Counted from the first letter of the stretch, positions 41,152 through 50,039 are shown. The stretch: DNA of 50,039 bases from Bacteroidota bacterium (GCA_947475205.1 CANJNG010000008.1:1-50039); one strand, 5' to 3'. Numbers and translations are program-made. The notes: generated from the letters alone by a model not told the origin.

Positions 41152-43128
41152 ATGAGCAAACTCGATTCAAAAATCCCCGCAGGCCCCATCGAAACCAAAT
41201 GGACGAAGTATAAAAGCACCGTTCCCTTGGTGAATCCCGCCAACAAACGCAGCCTCGAAATCATCGTTGTAGGAAGTGGTTTGGCCGGAGCTTCGGCAGC
41301 CGCATCCTTGGCCGAATTGGGCTATAAAGTAAAGTGCTTTTGCTTTCAAGATAGCCCCCGCCGTGCCCACAGTATTGCGGCACAAGGAGGAATCAATGCA
41401 GCAAAAAACTACCAAAACGATGGCGATAGCACGTATCGTTTGTTTTACGACACCGTAAAAGGCGGCGACTATCGTGCCCGTGAAGGCAATGTGTATCGTT
41501 TGGCCGAGGTAAGTGCCAATATTATTGACCAATGTGTGGCTCAGGGTGTACCGTTTGCTCGCGAATATGGAGGATTGTTGAGCAACCGTTCTTTTGGTGG
41601 AACTCAGGTACAGCGTACATTCTACGCTGCCGGACAAACCGGACAGCAATTATTGTTAGGTGCATATTCCGGTTTGGAACGCCAAATTGGATTGGGCACC
41701 GTTACTATGTATAACCGCCACGAAATGTTGGACGTGGTGAAAATTGAAGACAAAGCTCGTGGCATCATCGCTCGTGATTTAGTTACTGGGAAATTAGAAC
41801 GTCATTTTGGTCATGCTGTTTTACTATGCACAGGCGGCTACGGAAACGTATTCTTCCTAAGCACGAACGCAATGGGCAGTAACGTTACTGCAGCTTGGAA
41901 AGCACACCGTCAGGGAGCATATTTTGGAAATCCTTGCTTTACGCAAATTCACCCAACTTGTATTCCTGTTTCGGGTGACCATCAAAGCAAACTAACCCTA
42001 ATGTCGGAATCGTTGCGTAACGATGGCCGAATTTGGGTACCTAAAAAGAAAGACGATACCCGCAAAGCGGTTGATATTCCCGAGGAAGAACGCGACTATT
42101 ATTTGGAAAGAAGATACCCGGCTTTCGGAAATCTTGTTCCTCGTGACGTGGCCAGCCGTGCCGCCAAAGAACGTTGCGACGAAGGCTACGGAGTAGGTAC
42201 TTCCAAAATGGCAGTTTATCTTGATTTTGCTGCCGCCATGGAGCGTTACGGCAAAACTGAAGTTACTAAACGGGGACTTCATAACGTTAGCAAAGAAGAA
42301 ATTATTAAGTTAGGAAAGGAAGTGGTGGCTGAGAAATACGGAAACCTCTTCGAGATGTACGACAAGATTACCGGAGAAAACCCTTACGAAATGCCGATGC
42401 GGATATATCCTGCTGTGCATTATACTATGGGTGGACTTTGGGTAAACTATGAATTGATGACCACAGTAACCGGACTGTATGCTTTGGGTGAAGCCAATTT
42501 CAGCGACCACGGAGCCAATCGTCTTGGAGCTTCAGCCTTAATGCAGGGCTTGGCCGATGGTTATTTCGTTATTCCTTACACAATCGGGAATTACCTCAGC
42601 ACCGACATCCGCACAAAAGCTATTCCTACCGACCACGAAGCCTTTGTGAAGGCCGAAAAGAATGTTCAAGATACCTTGGACAAAATGATGAACATCAAAG
42701 GCACTAAAACCGTTGATTATTTCCATAAGAAACTGGGCAAGATTATGTGGGATAAATGCGGAATGGCTCGCAACGAAAAAGGTTTGACCGAAGCTATTGC
42801 TGAAATTCAAGCCTTGCGTGCTGAGTTTTGGAAAGATGTAAGAATCCCCGGAACGCAGAACGAAATGAACCTTGAACTGGAAAAAGCGGGTCGCGTAGCC
42901 GATTTCTTAGAGCTTGGCGAATTAATGTGCAGAGATGCTCTAAACCGTAAAGAATCTTGCGGCGGCCACTTCCGCGAAGAATCGCAAACCGAAGACGGCG
43001 AAGCACAACGCGACGATGATAATTTCAGCTATGTAGCCGCTTGGGATTACAACGGCGGCAACTATGAGTTGAACAAGGAAAAGCTGGAATTTGAAATAGT
43101 GCATCCTTCACAACGTTCGTATAAGTAG
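41152..43128 (+). CDS. sdhA: Succinate dehydrogenase flavoprotein subunit
   Basis: The 658-residue protein is the FAD-bearing catalytic subunit that interconverts succinate and fumarate. It shows the FAD-binding motif [20 protein letters not shown] (36-55), the [10 protein letters not shown] segment with the histidine that carries covalent FAD, and [16 protein letters not shown] near the capping domain. The length matches the Bacteroidota/Epsilonproteobacteria type that works with a single cytochrome b. The TAG stop at 43126-43128 overlaps the first TAGCGAAT repeat of the inserted S23 cassette. Confidence 0.96.
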   Translation: MSKLDSKIPAGPIETKWTKYKSTVPLVNPANKRSLEIIVVGSGLAGASAAASLAELGYKVKCFCFQDSPRRAHSIAAQGGINAAKNYQNDGDSTYRLFYDTVKGGDYRAREGNVYRLAEVSANIIDQCVAQGVPFAREYGGLLSNRSFGGTQVQRTFYAAGQTGQQLLLGAYSGLERQIGLGTVTMYNRHEMLDVVKIEDKARGIIARDLVTGKLERHFGHAVLLCTGGYGNVFFLSTNAMGSNVTAAWKAHRQGAYFGNPCFTQIHPTCIPVSGDHQSKLTLMSESLRNDGRIWVPKKKDDTRKAVDIPEEERDYYLERRYPAFGNLVPRDVASRAAKERCDEGYGVGTSKMAVYLDFAAAMERYGKTEVTKRGLHNVSKEEIIKLGKEVVAEKYGNLFEMYDKITGENPYEMPMRIYPAVHYTMGGLWVNYELMTTVTGLYALGEANFSDHGANRLGASALMQGLADGYFVIPYTIGNYLSTDIRTKAIPTDHEAFVKAEKNVQDTLDKMMNIKGTKTVDYFHKKLGKIMWDKCGMARNEKGLTEAIAEIQALRAEFWKDVRIPGTQNEMNLELEKAGRVADFLELGELMCRDALNRKESCGGHFREESQTEDGEAQRDDDNFSYVAAWDYNGGNYELNKEKLEFEIVHPSQRSYK

Positions 43129-43200
43129 CGAATGGGAGTTAGCGAATAGCGAATAGGGGGAAATGCAAATACAGCGAATAGCGAATTGGAAATAGCGAAT
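43126..43200 (+). repeat. TAGCGAA heptamer repeats, left flank of the S23 cassette
   Basis: Copies of (T/C)AGCGAAT begin at 43126, 43140, 43147, 43172, 43179 and 43193. Pairs lie exactly 7 bp apart. The first copy contains the sdhA stop codon. The inverted version follows the S23 gene. Confidence 0.93.
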
Positions 43201-43211
43201 AGAGAAAGACA

Positions 43212-43589
43212 ATGACAAAAATAAATTCATACAAAGAGTTAATTGCTTGGCAAAAAGCAATGGATTTGGTTTTGGAAATTTATGGCATCACTCAAACATT
43301 TCCTCAACATGAAAAATTTGGCTTAGTTTCTCAAATGAATCGAGCAGTTGTCTCCGTCCCAACAAATATTGCTGAAGGTTGGGGGCGTTCTTCGCGACCT
43401 AATTACCTACAATTTCTCCGCATCTCCAGAGGTTCGCTTATGGAACTGGAAACTTTGCTCATCATAGCCTCAAAACTATCCTATATAGAGAACATAATTT
43501 TTGAACGCATCTCAAATCTGATTGATAACACAGGTAGGATACTTCAAGGCCTAATAAAAAGTTTACAAGAAAAAGAAATCAATAAATAA
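43212..43589 (+). CDS. Four-helix-bundle protein (S23/IVP family)
   Basis: The 125-residue protein belongs to the four-helix-bundle family related to the protein encoded in 23S rRNA intervening sequences and to Avd of diversity-generating retroelements. Core motifs are [12 protein letters not shown] near the N-terminus, [20 protein letters not shown] (36-55) followed by GWGR, and [13 protein letters not shown]. The biochemical role is not established; family members bind nucleic acid or partner proteins. It lies inside the sdh operon between sdhA and sdhB and is flanked by TAGCGAAT repeats on the left and their inverse on the right, which looks like an inserted cassette. It has no link to succinate oxidation. 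Confidence 0.93.
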   Translation: MTKINSYKELIAWQKAMDLVLEIYGITQTFPQHEKFGLVSQMNRAVVSVPTNIAEGWGRSSRPNYLQFLRISRGSLMELETLLIIASKLSYIENIIFERISNLIDNTGRILQGLIKSLQEKEINK

Positions 43590-43609
43590 CCCGATAACGG
43601 CATTTAGCT

Positions 43610-43652
43610 ATTCGCTAATCCCCATTCGCTATTCCCTAACTTCAATTCGCTA
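43610..43652 (-). repeat. Inverted TAGCGAA repeats, right flank of the S23 cassette
   Basis: ATTCGCTA occurs at 43610, 43624 and 43645, with a one-base variant ATTCCCTA at 43631. These are the reverse complement of the left-flank repeats. The last copy ends 7 nt before the sdhB ATG. Confidence 0.92.
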
Positions 43653-43659
43653 TAAAAAA

Positions 43660-44406
43660 ATGAATCTTACTTTAAAAGTATGGCGTCAAAAGAACGCCTC
43701 AGACAAAGGAGCCTTTGTTACTTACAATGCCAAAAACGTTTCGGAGGATATGTCCTTCTTAGAAATGCTTGATGTGCTAAACGAAGAATTGGTAGAGAAG
43801 GGTGACCAGCCAATTGCCTTCGATCACGATTGTCGTGAAGGAATCTGCGGAATGTGCAGTATGTATATCAACGGTCGTGCTCACGGCCCTCAAAATGGCA
43901 CTACTACTTGCCAGCTTCACATGCGTAAGTTCAAAGATGGCGAAACAATTACCATCGAACCATGGCGTGCTGCGGCCTTCCCTGTAATCAAAGACTTGGT
44001 TGTTGATCGCTCTTCATTTGACCGCATCATAGCTGCCGGTGGATTTATTTCGGTAAATACCGGTAATGCTCAAGATGCAAATAGCCTTCCTATTGCTAAG
44101 AAAGATGCCGATGATGCCTTTGCTGCTGCGGCCTGTATTGGTTGTGGTGCTTGTGTAGCATCCTGCAAAAACTCTTCAGCCATGTTGTTTGTTTCGGCTA
44201 AGGTTTCCCAGTTGGCATTATTGCCACAAGGACGGCCCGAGGCTGCAACCCGCGTATTAAATATGGTGAAACAAATGGACGAAGAAGGATTTGGTAATTG
44301 CACCAACACCGGAAGCTGCGAAGCAGAATGTCCTAAAGAAATTTCTCTCGAAAATATTGCCCGTATGAACAGGGAGTTTTTGTTTGCAAGTTTGGCTGGA
44401 GCCTAA
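43660..44406 (+). CDS. sdhB: Succinate dehydrogenase iron-sulfur subunit
   Basis: The 248-residue protein carries electrons from SdhA to the cytochrome b. It has the N-terminal [2Fe-2S] cluster motif CREGICGMC with a later cysteine in TTTCQLHM, and a C-terminal ferredoxin domain with [11 protein letters not shown] and [14 protein letters not shown] that binds the [4Fe-4S] and [3Fe-4S] clusters. It is the last gene of the sdh operon, separated from sdhA by the 0.5-kb S23 cassette, so its expression depends on read-through across the insert or on a promoter in it. Confidence 0.95.
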   Translation: MNLTLKVWRQKNASDKGAFVTYNAKNVSEDMSFLEMLDVLNEELVEKGDQPIAFDHDCREGICGMCSMYINGRAHGPQNGTTTCQLHMRKFKDGETITIEPWRAAAFPVIKDLVVDRSSFDRIIAAGGFISVNTGNAQDANSLPIAKKDADDAFAAAACIGCGACVASCKNSSAMLFVSAKVSQLALLPQGRPEAATRVLNMVKQMDEEGFGNCTNTGSCEAECPKEISLENIARMNREFLFASLAGA

Positions 44407-44444
44407 CCTGTTATCAATTAATTCAGGAAATTAGATTGAAGGTA

Positions 44445-44476
44445 TTAGTATGAAGCTATTCATAGCTTCATACTAA
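44445..44476. terminator. Hairpin between convergent sdhB and cysS
   Basis: TTAGTATGAAGCTA and TAGCTTCATACTAA form a perfect 14-bp stem with a 4-nt TTCA loop. It contains the cysS stop codon on the minus strand and lies 39 bp after sdhB. There is no T tract on either side, so it would stop or protect both transcripts by structure alone. Confidence 0.55.
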
Positions 44477-45963
44477 CCCACTTCCCAAGTAGTACCCTCT
44501 TTTCCATCGTTAATTTTCACACCGATAGCATTAAGCGTATCGCGGATTTTATCTGATGTAGCCCAGTCTTTATTTGTGCGGCTTTGGAGGCGTAGGTCGA
44601 TAATTAGATTCATTAACCCTTCTGTTATTCCTCCGTTGGCTTGGCTAGTTTCAGCTTGAAATCCAAGGACGGTTTCTACAAAAATGCTGAAAGTTTTTTG
44701 AAGTAAGTCGATACTATCGGGAGATACTTCCGTAATAGCAATATGGCCATCTTTCAGAGAATTAATAGTGGTAGAAAGTTCAAAAAGACTAGCCACAACA
44801 CGAGCAGTATTCAAATCATCGTTAATGTATTCGTAGCACTCGTTTACTTTTTGGGCAATTTCCTTATCCAAAGCCGTATTGCTACCATTGAAATTTCCCG
44901 GTACAAACTTCTGCAGATTACGGTAAGTAGTCATTAAACCAGCCAAACCTTTTTCGGCGGCTTGCAGTGCGGTGTTGGAGAAATCGAGTGTACTGCGATA
45001 ATGTGTTTGCAGAATTAGAAACCGAACCGTCATTGGGCTATATGCTTTATCGAGTAGAGGGTTAGTACCATCAAACATTTCCCGCAAGGTGATGGTGTTA
45101 TTATAGCTTTTACCCATCTTTTTGCCATTCACCGTTATCATATTGTTGTGTACCCAATATTTTACCGGAGCACATTCGTTGCAGGTATGGCTTTGGGCAA
45201 TTTCGCTTTCATGGTGAGGGAATTGCAAATCCATTCCACCACCGTGAATATCAAAGTACTTTCCTAAATATTTAGTAGCCATCGCCGAGCATTCAATATG
45301 CCAGCCCGGGAAACCTTCGCCCCATGGGCTATTCCAACGCATAATATGATCATCGGGAGCTTTCTTCCATAAAGCAAAATCTGCAGGGTTACGTTTCTCA
45401 TCCTGCCCATCTAATTCACGGCTTCCGGCAATCATATCTTCAAGGATGCGACCACTAAGCTTTCCGTAATCATTGCTGGAAGCATATTTCAGCACATCAA
45501 AATAAACCGAACCCTGACTTACATAGGCTAAGCCTTTGGCCAATATTCCTTCAATCATAGCTATCTGTTCGGGAATATGCCCTGCCGCTGTAGGTTCAAT
45601 GGATGGAGATAAATTACCCAATTGTTTCATCGCATCGTGGTAGAGATTGGTATAGCGTTGCACCATTTCCATGGGTTCAAGCTGTTCAAGTTTGGCTTTT
45701 ACGCCCACTTTATCAACCGCTGCACGTCCTTCTTCTTCAAAATGACCTACATCGGTAATGTTTCGCACATACCGAACTTTGTAGCCCAAAAACTGTAGGT
45801 ATCGAAATACCACGTCGAAGGTAACATAAGGGCGGGCGTGGCCTAAATGGCTTTCGCCACTCACCGTTGGGCCACAAACATACATTCCAACAAAAGGTGC
45901 ATTGATGGGTTCAAATTTTTCCTTTTGGCGGATTAGGCTGTTGTATAGGTGCAGGTCTGACAT
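44473..45963 (-). CDS. cysS: Cysteinyl-tRNA synthetase
   Basis: The 496-residue protein charges tRNA-Cys. It has the HIGH-like HLGHARPYV, the zinc-site cysteine in [18 protein letters not shown] and [14 protein letters not shown] motifs, and the KMSKS-like KMGKS. The ATG at 45963 fits the usual CysRS start; the ATG 30 bp upstream would add a non-conserved leader. The cysS stop codon lies within the hairpin shared with sdhB. Confidence 0.96.
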   Translation of the reverse strand: MSDLHLYNSLIRQKEKFEPINAPFVGMYVCGPTVSGESHLGHARPYVTFDVVFRYLQFLGYKVRYVRNITDVGHFEEEGRAAVDKVGVKAKLEQLEPMEMVQRYTNLYHDAMKQLGNLSPSIEPTAAGHIPEQIAMIEGILAKGLAYVSQGSVYFDVLKYASSNDYGKLSGRILEDMIAGSRELDGQDEKRNPADFALWKKAPDDHIMRWNSPWGEGFPGWHIECSAMATKYLGKYFDIHGGGMDLQFPHHESEIAQSHTCNECAPVKYWVHNNMITVNGKKMGKSYNNTITLREMFDGTNPLLDKAYSPMTVRFLILQTHYRSTLDFSNTALQAAEKGLAGLMTTYRNLQKFVPGNFNGSNTALDKEIAQKVNECYEYINDDLNTARVVASLFELSTTINSLKDGHIAITEVSPDSIDLLQKTFSIFVETVLGFQAETSQANGGITEGLMNLIIDLRLQSRTNKDWATSDKIRDTLNAIGVKINDGKEGTTWEVG

Positions 45964-46217
45964 AGATAGATGAATGGTTTTGGGTGGGGGCAAAAGTATT
46001 AATTAATTGAGCGTTGAAATAATGTGAGGGAAAGCTATAGGACAATTTTTAATTTTCACGAAGGAACCTATGAGGAGTGGTGGCTTTATTCTGGTATTTC
46101 ATCTCTAAAACTTTAACACATAGTTGTGGAAACTTCGGCACTGAAACTATTCATTTTTTACCCATTTTTGCCCAATGATATTTAATCGTAAAAAGGGTAG
46201 GAGGGAAGTTTAAGCAA

Positions 46218-47210
46218 ATGCGTTCCTATAAGTTATTGTTCATTTTTATTGTATTGTCCAAATGCCTTTTGGCTCAGGATTCCATACAAAAATACCGCAA
46301 GGAAAAGTCTATTTTAGATTATTCGCCAACCGAGAACAAGGGTAGGATTATCGCCCTTTCAAGCACTATGGGGTTGGTTTATTCGGGAGCTATGATTGGG
46401 TTAAATGAATTGTGGTATGTAAATTATCCAAGATCAAGCTATCACCTATTTGAAGATTCGGGCGAATGGCTACAAATCGACAAATGTGGACATGCCCATT
46501 CGGCGTATTCGGTTTCGCAGAATCTTTACCATGTTTTTCGCTGGATGGGGCTGAATCAAAAAAAATCAGCCGTATTTAGTTCGCTAACCGGGTTTTTAGC
46601 TATTTCGTCCATCGAAATTTATGACGGTTTTTCGGCTGAATATGGTGCGAGCTTAAGCGATTTGGGGGCTAATGCTTTTGGCTCTGTATTGGCATTATCT
46701 CAAAATTTGGCTTGGGGGCAGCAGAGGATTCAAATGAAGCAATCGGTACACTTGGACAAATATCCCGGCGGAGATTTAGGCACCCGTGCAAAAGATCTGT
46801 ATGGCAGTTCGTTGATAGAAAGAGCGTTTAAAGATTACAATAATATTAATATTTGGCTGAGTGTTAATCCTGCAAAATTTACCCCAAAATGGAAGCACGC
46901 TAAATGGATAAGTTTTGCGGTGGGCTATGGTGCCGGAAACCTGTATGGTGGATATACCAATGTTTGGACAACTAAGGATGGTATAAAGCACGATTACTCC
47001 AACGTTAAACGCTACCGAAAATTTTTCATCAGCGTAGATTACGACTTAACTCAAATCAAAACACGATCTCGTGTGCTAAAAGCTACGTTTAATGTGTTGA
47101 ATATGATAAAACTGCCAGCTCCGGCAATAGAGTTCAATACCTTAGGGCAGGTTATTGTTCATCCTATTTATTTTTTAAACTTGGATATACCCTTCTACTT
47201 AAAGAAATAA
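46218..47210 (+). CDS. DUF2279 envelope protein
   Basis: The 330-residue protein has a signal peptide (about 1-19, ending LLAQ) and matches DUF2279, a family of predicted envelope proteins with several hydrophobic helices and the motif W-x-x-x-DKCGHAHSAYSVS (near 92-106). The C-terminal half contains beta-strand-like segments such as WISFAVGYGAGNLYGGYTN. Function unknown. It stands alone, divergent from cysS with a 254-bp gap in which I see nothing else of note. Confidence 0.8.
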   Translation: MRSYKLLFIFIVLSKCLLAQDSIQKYRKEKSILDYSPTENKGRIIALSSTMGLVYSGAMIGLNELWYVNYPRSSYHLFEDSGEWLQIDKCGHAHSAYSVSQNLYHVFRWMGLNQKKSAVFSSLTGFLAISSIEIYDGFSAEYGASLSDLGANAFGSVLALSQNLAWGQQRIQMKQSVHLDKYPGGDLGTRAKDLYGSSLIERAFKDYNNINIWLSVNPAKFTPKWKHAKWISFAVGYGAGNLYGGYTNVWTTKDGIKHDYSNVKRYRKFFISVDYDLTQIKTRSRVLKATFNVLNMIKLPAPAIEFNTLGQVIVHPIYFLNLDIPFYLKK

Positions 47211-47232
47211 TTCTATAATACCTCATTCCCCA

Positions 47233-47715
47233 ATGCTTCAAAACACTGCCGACCTCTGCGACCAATTCCCTGATAACGTTGAAGTAGCTACCCCTATAGG
47301 TTTTAAAAACTATGGTGGAGATATTTCCTTTTCCGGAGAAATTTGTACCATTAAATGCTTTGAAGACAATTCTTTTGTGAGGAAAGCTTTGGAACAAAAT
47401 GGAGAAGGAAAAGTGTTGGTGATTGATGGCGGAGGCTCATTGCGTTGTGCGTTGCTGGGCGATATGCTGGCCGACTTAGCCATTAAAAACAAATGGAATG
47501 GCGTAATAGTATATGGTTGCATTCGCGATTCGGGAGCTATTGCTAAACTTCCGTTGGGAGTGAAAGCTCTTGAAACTATTCCGCTGAAAAGCAATAAACG
47601 CAACGAAGGACAGGAAAATATCACTGTTCGCTTTGCAGGAATTGATTTCGTGCCCGGCCACTTTGTTTATACTGACGAAGATGGGATATTGGTTTCGGCA
47701 CAAAATTTGATTTAA
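47233..47715 (+). CDS. rraA: RraA family protein
   Basis: The 160-residue protein matches the RraA family. RraA inhibits RNase E in Escherichia coli; relatives are 4-hydroxy-4-methyl-2-oxoglutarate/oxaloacetate aldolases. Conserved text includes VLVIDGGGSLRCALLGDMLA (60-79) and GVIVYGCIRDSGAI. The DGGGSLRCALLGD and CIRDS motifs carry the metal and active-site residues of the aldolase class, so an enzymatic role is possible. It follows the DUF2279 gene by 22 bp. Confidence 0.88.
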   Translation: MLQNTADLCDQFPDNVEVATPIGFKNYGGDISFSGEICTIKCFEDNSFVRKALEQNGEGKVLVIDGGGSLRCALLGDMLADLAIKNKWNGVIVYGCIRDSGAIAKLPLGVKALETIPLKSNKRNEGQENITVRFAGIDFVPGHFVYTDEDGILVSAQNLI

Positions 47716-47753
47716 GCAGGCAGTGTTGAAAATTCCTGATTCAGCATAAGCCT

Positions 47754-47761
47754 TACCTTTG
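47754..47761 (+). promoter_or_regulatory. -7 promoter box of the HMA gene
   Basis: TACCTTTG matches TAnnTTTG and lies 15 nt before the ATG at 47777. It overlaps a TTG that could otherwise be read as an upstream start, which supports the later ATG. Confidence 0.45.
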
Positions 47762-47776
47762 CTCAAAACTACAAAA

Positions 47777-48118
47777 ATGTCAAAACATATTCTGATTGCT
47801 TTATTCGTATTGGTTTCTACCCAAGCTTTTTCGCAAAAAACCGAACTGAAGGAAATAGTATTTAAAACCTCTGCCCAATGCGACGAGTGCAAAGAGCGAA
47901 TTGAAAAGGCACTTTCTTTTGAAAAGGGCATTAAAAAAGCGGAGGTAAATCTGCAAAACTTCGCCGTAACGGTTACTTATAACCCTGAGAAAACTACTCC
48001 GCAAAAGATAAAGGAAGCCATTTCAAAATCGGGCTACGATGCCGATGATGTAAAAGCCGATGGAAAATCGTATGAAGCATTGCCCGGTTGCTGCAAGAAA
48101 GACGGACACAAGAAGTGA
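47777..48118 (+). CDS. Exported heavy-metal-associated domain protein
   Basis: The 113-residue protein has a signal peptide (about 1-20, ending AFSQ) and one HMA (ferredoxin-like) domain. The metal-binding loop is AQCDECKERI, a CxxC motif, and the strand pattern KKAEVNLQNFAVTVTYNP is typical. A second cysteine pair lies at the end in GCCKKDGHKK. It probably binds copper or another soft metal in the periplasm as a chaperone or mercury/copper scavenger. No transporter is adjacent. Confidence 0.85.
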   Translation: MSKHILIALFVLVSTQAFSQKTELKEIVFKTSAQCDECKERIEKALSFEKGIKKAEVNLQNFAVTVTYNPEKTTPQKIKEAISKSGYDADDVKADGKSYEALPGCCKKDGHKK

Positions 48119-48132
48119 GTTTGGTGGACTAA

Positions 48133-48516
48133 TCAGCCTCCAATCCTAGTTTTGTTTTTAAAAACCTTCACAAAATCGAACTTTTGCTTGGTAACAATTT
48201 CGTTGAACTTAGCCAGCAAAAGGGCTTTGTGCTGATTGTTACTTGCGTTCGAGGTGTTTATAAGGTGCGAGCGATGAAATAGTTTGAACGCTTTTTTGGG
48301 CAGCACCTTCACTAATTCAATAAAGCTGCATCGATGGAGGTGCTTAGTTCCATCATTCATAACAATCCATTTATACTCCCTATCTGCTTCTATGTAGGAA
48401 ATATTCTGGATTAAGAGGATTCGCTCGAGAGTTTCCCCTTGCTTTTTTAAATACAGGCAGTTGTTTTTTGATGCAACTCTGTATTTATACTTAACTATAG
48501 CATGTCTCATTTCCAT
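48133..48516 (-). CDS. Stand-alone LytTR DNA-binding protein
   Basis: The 127-residue protein consists almost entirely of a LytTR domain: ILLIQNISYIEADREYKWIV, then HLHRCSFIELVKVLPKKAF and FKLFHRSHLINTSN. This domain binds DNA in LytR/AlgR-type regulators. No receiver or sensor domain is attached, and no histidine kinase is close, so it may act alone or as a partner of a separate receiver. It is convergent with the HMA gene. Confidence 0.85.
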   Translation of the reverse strand: MEMRHAIVKYKYRVASKNNCLYLKKQGETLERILLIQNISYIEADREYKWIVMNDGTKHLHRCSFIELVKVLPKKAFKLFHRSHLINTSNASNNQHKALLLAKFNEIVTKQKFDFVKVFKNKTRIGG

Positions 48517-48906
48517 AATGATATAATTTAAAAGGTTTTTTAAATGGTATCAGTGGTTGAGCAGCGGCAATTTATGTTCAGGTAAATCTGCTAAAATTAC
48601 AGTTTGCTTTCCACTTAAATGTAGAGTTTCTTCATGCTTGGAATAGAAATGGCCAAGGGGTGTTAAGGGTGATTAAATGAACTTGTAGCGAATTATTATT
48701 CTGTTTGCTAATAAAAGAGAGGCAAATTTAAATACTTTTTAAATATGTTGTATTTCATTTCGTAGCAAAGTTTATGGGGCTGCATTGCTCTATTTTATTG
48801 GGATTTTGCTGTTTTAGGACAAAAGTATGTGTGTGCTAGTAGAAGTTATTTTAGGGAAATAAGGCTTATTCTGACCTTTGTCCTCAGATTTTAAAAACAA
48901 AAAACA
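48517..48906. other. 390-bp intergenic region between divergent genes
   Basis: AT-rich region with no gene. It holds an imperfect -7 box GACCTTTG at 48873-48880, 26 nt before the ATG at 48907. I see no repeat, RNA gene or other clear signal. Confidence 0.6.
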
Positions 48907-49692
48907 ATGAAAAACAAATCAATTAGAACAGCGAAAAGGGCAGCTAAAAGAAAAGCCCTTAAACTTCAACAATCGGGTAAAGGCGAAAGCATGTTCGCAA
49001 GCAAACAAATTAGGGTTTTTATGCTGATGAGCATGCCGAACCCTAATTACAGGGCAGTGGCCGTGCTGGATGTGCCCGACCGCTTGAACGACAAGATTGA
49101 TAAGATTGGCACTGTAAAAACAAAATGCAACGCCACCACTCAGGTAACCTTTCCCGCGGGTGAACTCAGCGGTCTGGATGCAGAAATCACTATTTTAGAT
49201 GCTAAAAAACTTGATGTAAAAAACAATGTTTCGGGGGCAGTGGCCGCACGCAATGCAGCTATAAAAAATACGGTTCTTTACATTCGCACCATCCTCATGC
49301 CCACTGTGCAAAAGGCTGCCGATGCAAATGCAAACAATGCTATCTCTATTATTGAATCCTGTGATTTTAGGGTGAAATTAGTTACCAAGGCCGAAAAGCC
49401 ACCTTTTGGAGTGTATTACACCCTGCAAAGCGGTGAGCTTAAGTTTGTATTAAATGTAAAAGCCATGTTAGCCCCCCTGCCTCCGGGATCAAAAATTTTG
49501 CAATCGGCACTATATATGGCAAGCATCGATGGCATACACTGGGAAGTGGTGGAAGGCACTTATGGAGCAAAGAGCAAAATTACCGTTGGGGGCTTTTCGG
49601 TAGGAACCACTATTCAGTTTAAAGCGAGAGGTACATTTTCTAAAGGCAGGCAATCGGCTTGGGTGCTATCGGGGCCAATTCTTATTAAATAA
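48907..49692 (+). CDS. Unrecognised protein with beta-rich C-terminus
   Basis: The 261-residue protein starts with a very basic stretch (KNKSIRTAKRAAKRKALKL) and no signal peptide. The middle (about 60-175) is helical and Ala-rich, with ATTQVTFPAGELSGLDAEIT before it. The last 80 residues read like a fibronectin-III-like domain (ALYMASIDGIHWEVVEGTYG, GTTIQFKARGTFSKGRQSAW). I do not recognise a family with certainty; a similar layout occurs in uncharacterised proteins from environmental Bacteroidota. It is followed by a strong terminator and then a 21-bp tandem repeat. Confidence 0.75.
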   Translation: MKNKSIRTAKRAAKRKALKLQQSGKGESMFASKQIRVFMLMSMPNPNYRAVAVLDVPDRLNDKIDKIGTVKTKCNATTQVTFPAGELSGLDAEITILDAKKLDVKNNVSGAVAARNAAIKNTVLYIRTILMPTVQKAADANANNAISIIESCDFRVKLVTKAEKPPFGVYYTLQSGELKFVLNVKAMLAPLPPGSKILQSALYMASIDGIHWEVVEGTYGAKSKITVGGFSVGTTIQFKARGTFSKGRQSAWVLSGPILIK

Positions 49693-49716
49693 TCCTTACC
49701 CTCTTTCAAGGCTTGC

Positions 49717-49751
49717 AGGGCGGCAAATGCAATATTTGTCGCCCTTTTTTT
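49717..49751 (+). terminator. Intrinsic terminator after the 48907 gene
   Basis: GGGCGGCAAAT and ATTTGTCGCCC form an 11-bp stem (one G-T pair) with a 5-nt loop, followed by seven T. The structure begins 25 bp after the stop codon. This is the clearest rho-independent terminator in the window. Confidence 0.88.
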
Positions 49752-49769
49752 GTGAATAGGGCCTAAAGC

Positions 49770-50039
49770 TACTCTACCCAACCCTAGAGCTACTCTACCC
49801 AACCCTAGGACTACTCTACCCAACCCTAGGTCTACTCTACCCAACCCTAGGACTGCTCTACCCAACCCTAGGACTACTCTACCCAACCCTAGGACTACTC
49901 TACCCAACCCTAGGACTGCTCTACCCAACCCTAGGACTACTCTACCCAACCCTAGGACTGGTCTACCCAACCCTAGGACTGCTCTACCCAACCCTAGGAC
50001 TGCTCTACCCAACCCTAGGACTGCTCTACCCAACCCTAG
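49770..50039. repeat. 21-bp tandem repeat running off the window
   Basis: CTCTACCCAACCCTAG begins at 49772 and recurs every 21 bp without exception to 50024: thirteen copies to the window edge. Units carry the palindrome CCTAGG (from the third copy on) and differ mostly at two or three bases (ACTA, ACTG, TCTA). The minus-strand open frame with a 7-residue repeat (GRAVLGL type) is a by-product. The array continues beyond the window. Confidence 0.97.

Noticed and set aside
43212-43589. Diversity-generating retroelement, because of the Avd-like protein
   Set aside because: No reverse transcriptase, template repeat or variable repeat was seen nearby; the protein fits the S23 branch.
49614-50033. 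Minus-strand open frame with GRAVLGL-type repeats
   Set aside because: By-product of the 21-bp array; it overlaps the end of the 48907 gene and a terminator.
49770-50039. CRISPR array or telomere-like repeat
   Set aside because: The 21-bp units have no spacers and no cas genes are nearby; a telomere-like role has no support in a presumed circular bacterial chromosome.

Overview
The window looks like chromosome from a free-living member of the Bacteroidota. The signs are a gldF-type gliding ABC permease, two proteins with type IX secretion (T9SS) C-terminal sorting domains, lipoproteins with lipoboxes, the sdhC-sdhA-sdhB order, moderate AT richness, almost no Shine-Dalgarno sequences, and repeated copies of the Bacteroidota -7 promoter box TAnnTTTG (or TAnnTTCG) just upstream of genes. 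I saw no rRNA, tRNA, CRISPR array, IS transposase or phage gene. Everything here was read by eye from sequence; no database search was run. Layout: 1-6.9 kb holds housekeeping genes (CoA-transferase subunit A, OsmC, ApaG, a SpoIIE phosphatase, OmpA and TPR lipoproteins, an SDR, a DUF721 protein, ispE). 6.9-18.4 kb, minus strand, is the most unusual part: a TIR-like protein, an nSTAND1 NTPase whose C-terminus looks like the periplasmic end of GldM, a beta-propeller/CRD-like/OmpA protein with a PorE-like layout, a 13-copy 42-bp tandem repeat with a dead fragment of a third nSTAND1 gene, a second giant nSTAND1 NTPase, and a multi-pass protein with GldL-like helical hairpins. It adjoins gldF. 18.5-29.1 kb holds gldF, a YwqK/MORN-like protein, a rhomboid protease, an ammonium transporter, a DUF2490 protein, a T9SS-exported repeat protein, small envelope proteins and a GH3-beta-lactamase fusion. 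29.3-35.2 kb holds a crotonase, then three phytanoyl-CoA dioxygenase (PhyH) family genes and a Wzt-like polysaccharide ABC ATPase. 35.3-40.1 kb holds a frameshifted surface protein, an ABC ATPase/membrane protein pair and a second YwqK protein. 40.3-44.4 kb is the succinate dehydrogenase operon, split by a four-helix-bundle (S23-family) gene flanked by inverted heptamer repeats. 44.4-50.0 kb holds cysS, a DUF2279 protein, a RraA-like protein, an HMA protein, a LytTR protein, an unrecognised protein and a 21-bp tandem repeat that runs off the end. Two themes deserve attention. First, the 6.9-18.4 kb locus appears to join STAND/TIR signalling modules to envelope parts known from T9SS/gliding machinery (GldL, GldM, PorE), suggesting an undescribed trans-envelope signalling or conflict system. 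Second, several intergenic repeats have periods that are multiples of 7 bp (7, 21, 21, 42) and keep exact register, and two of them start inside the stop codon of the upstream gene. The S23 gene sits in such a repeat pair like a movable cassette.
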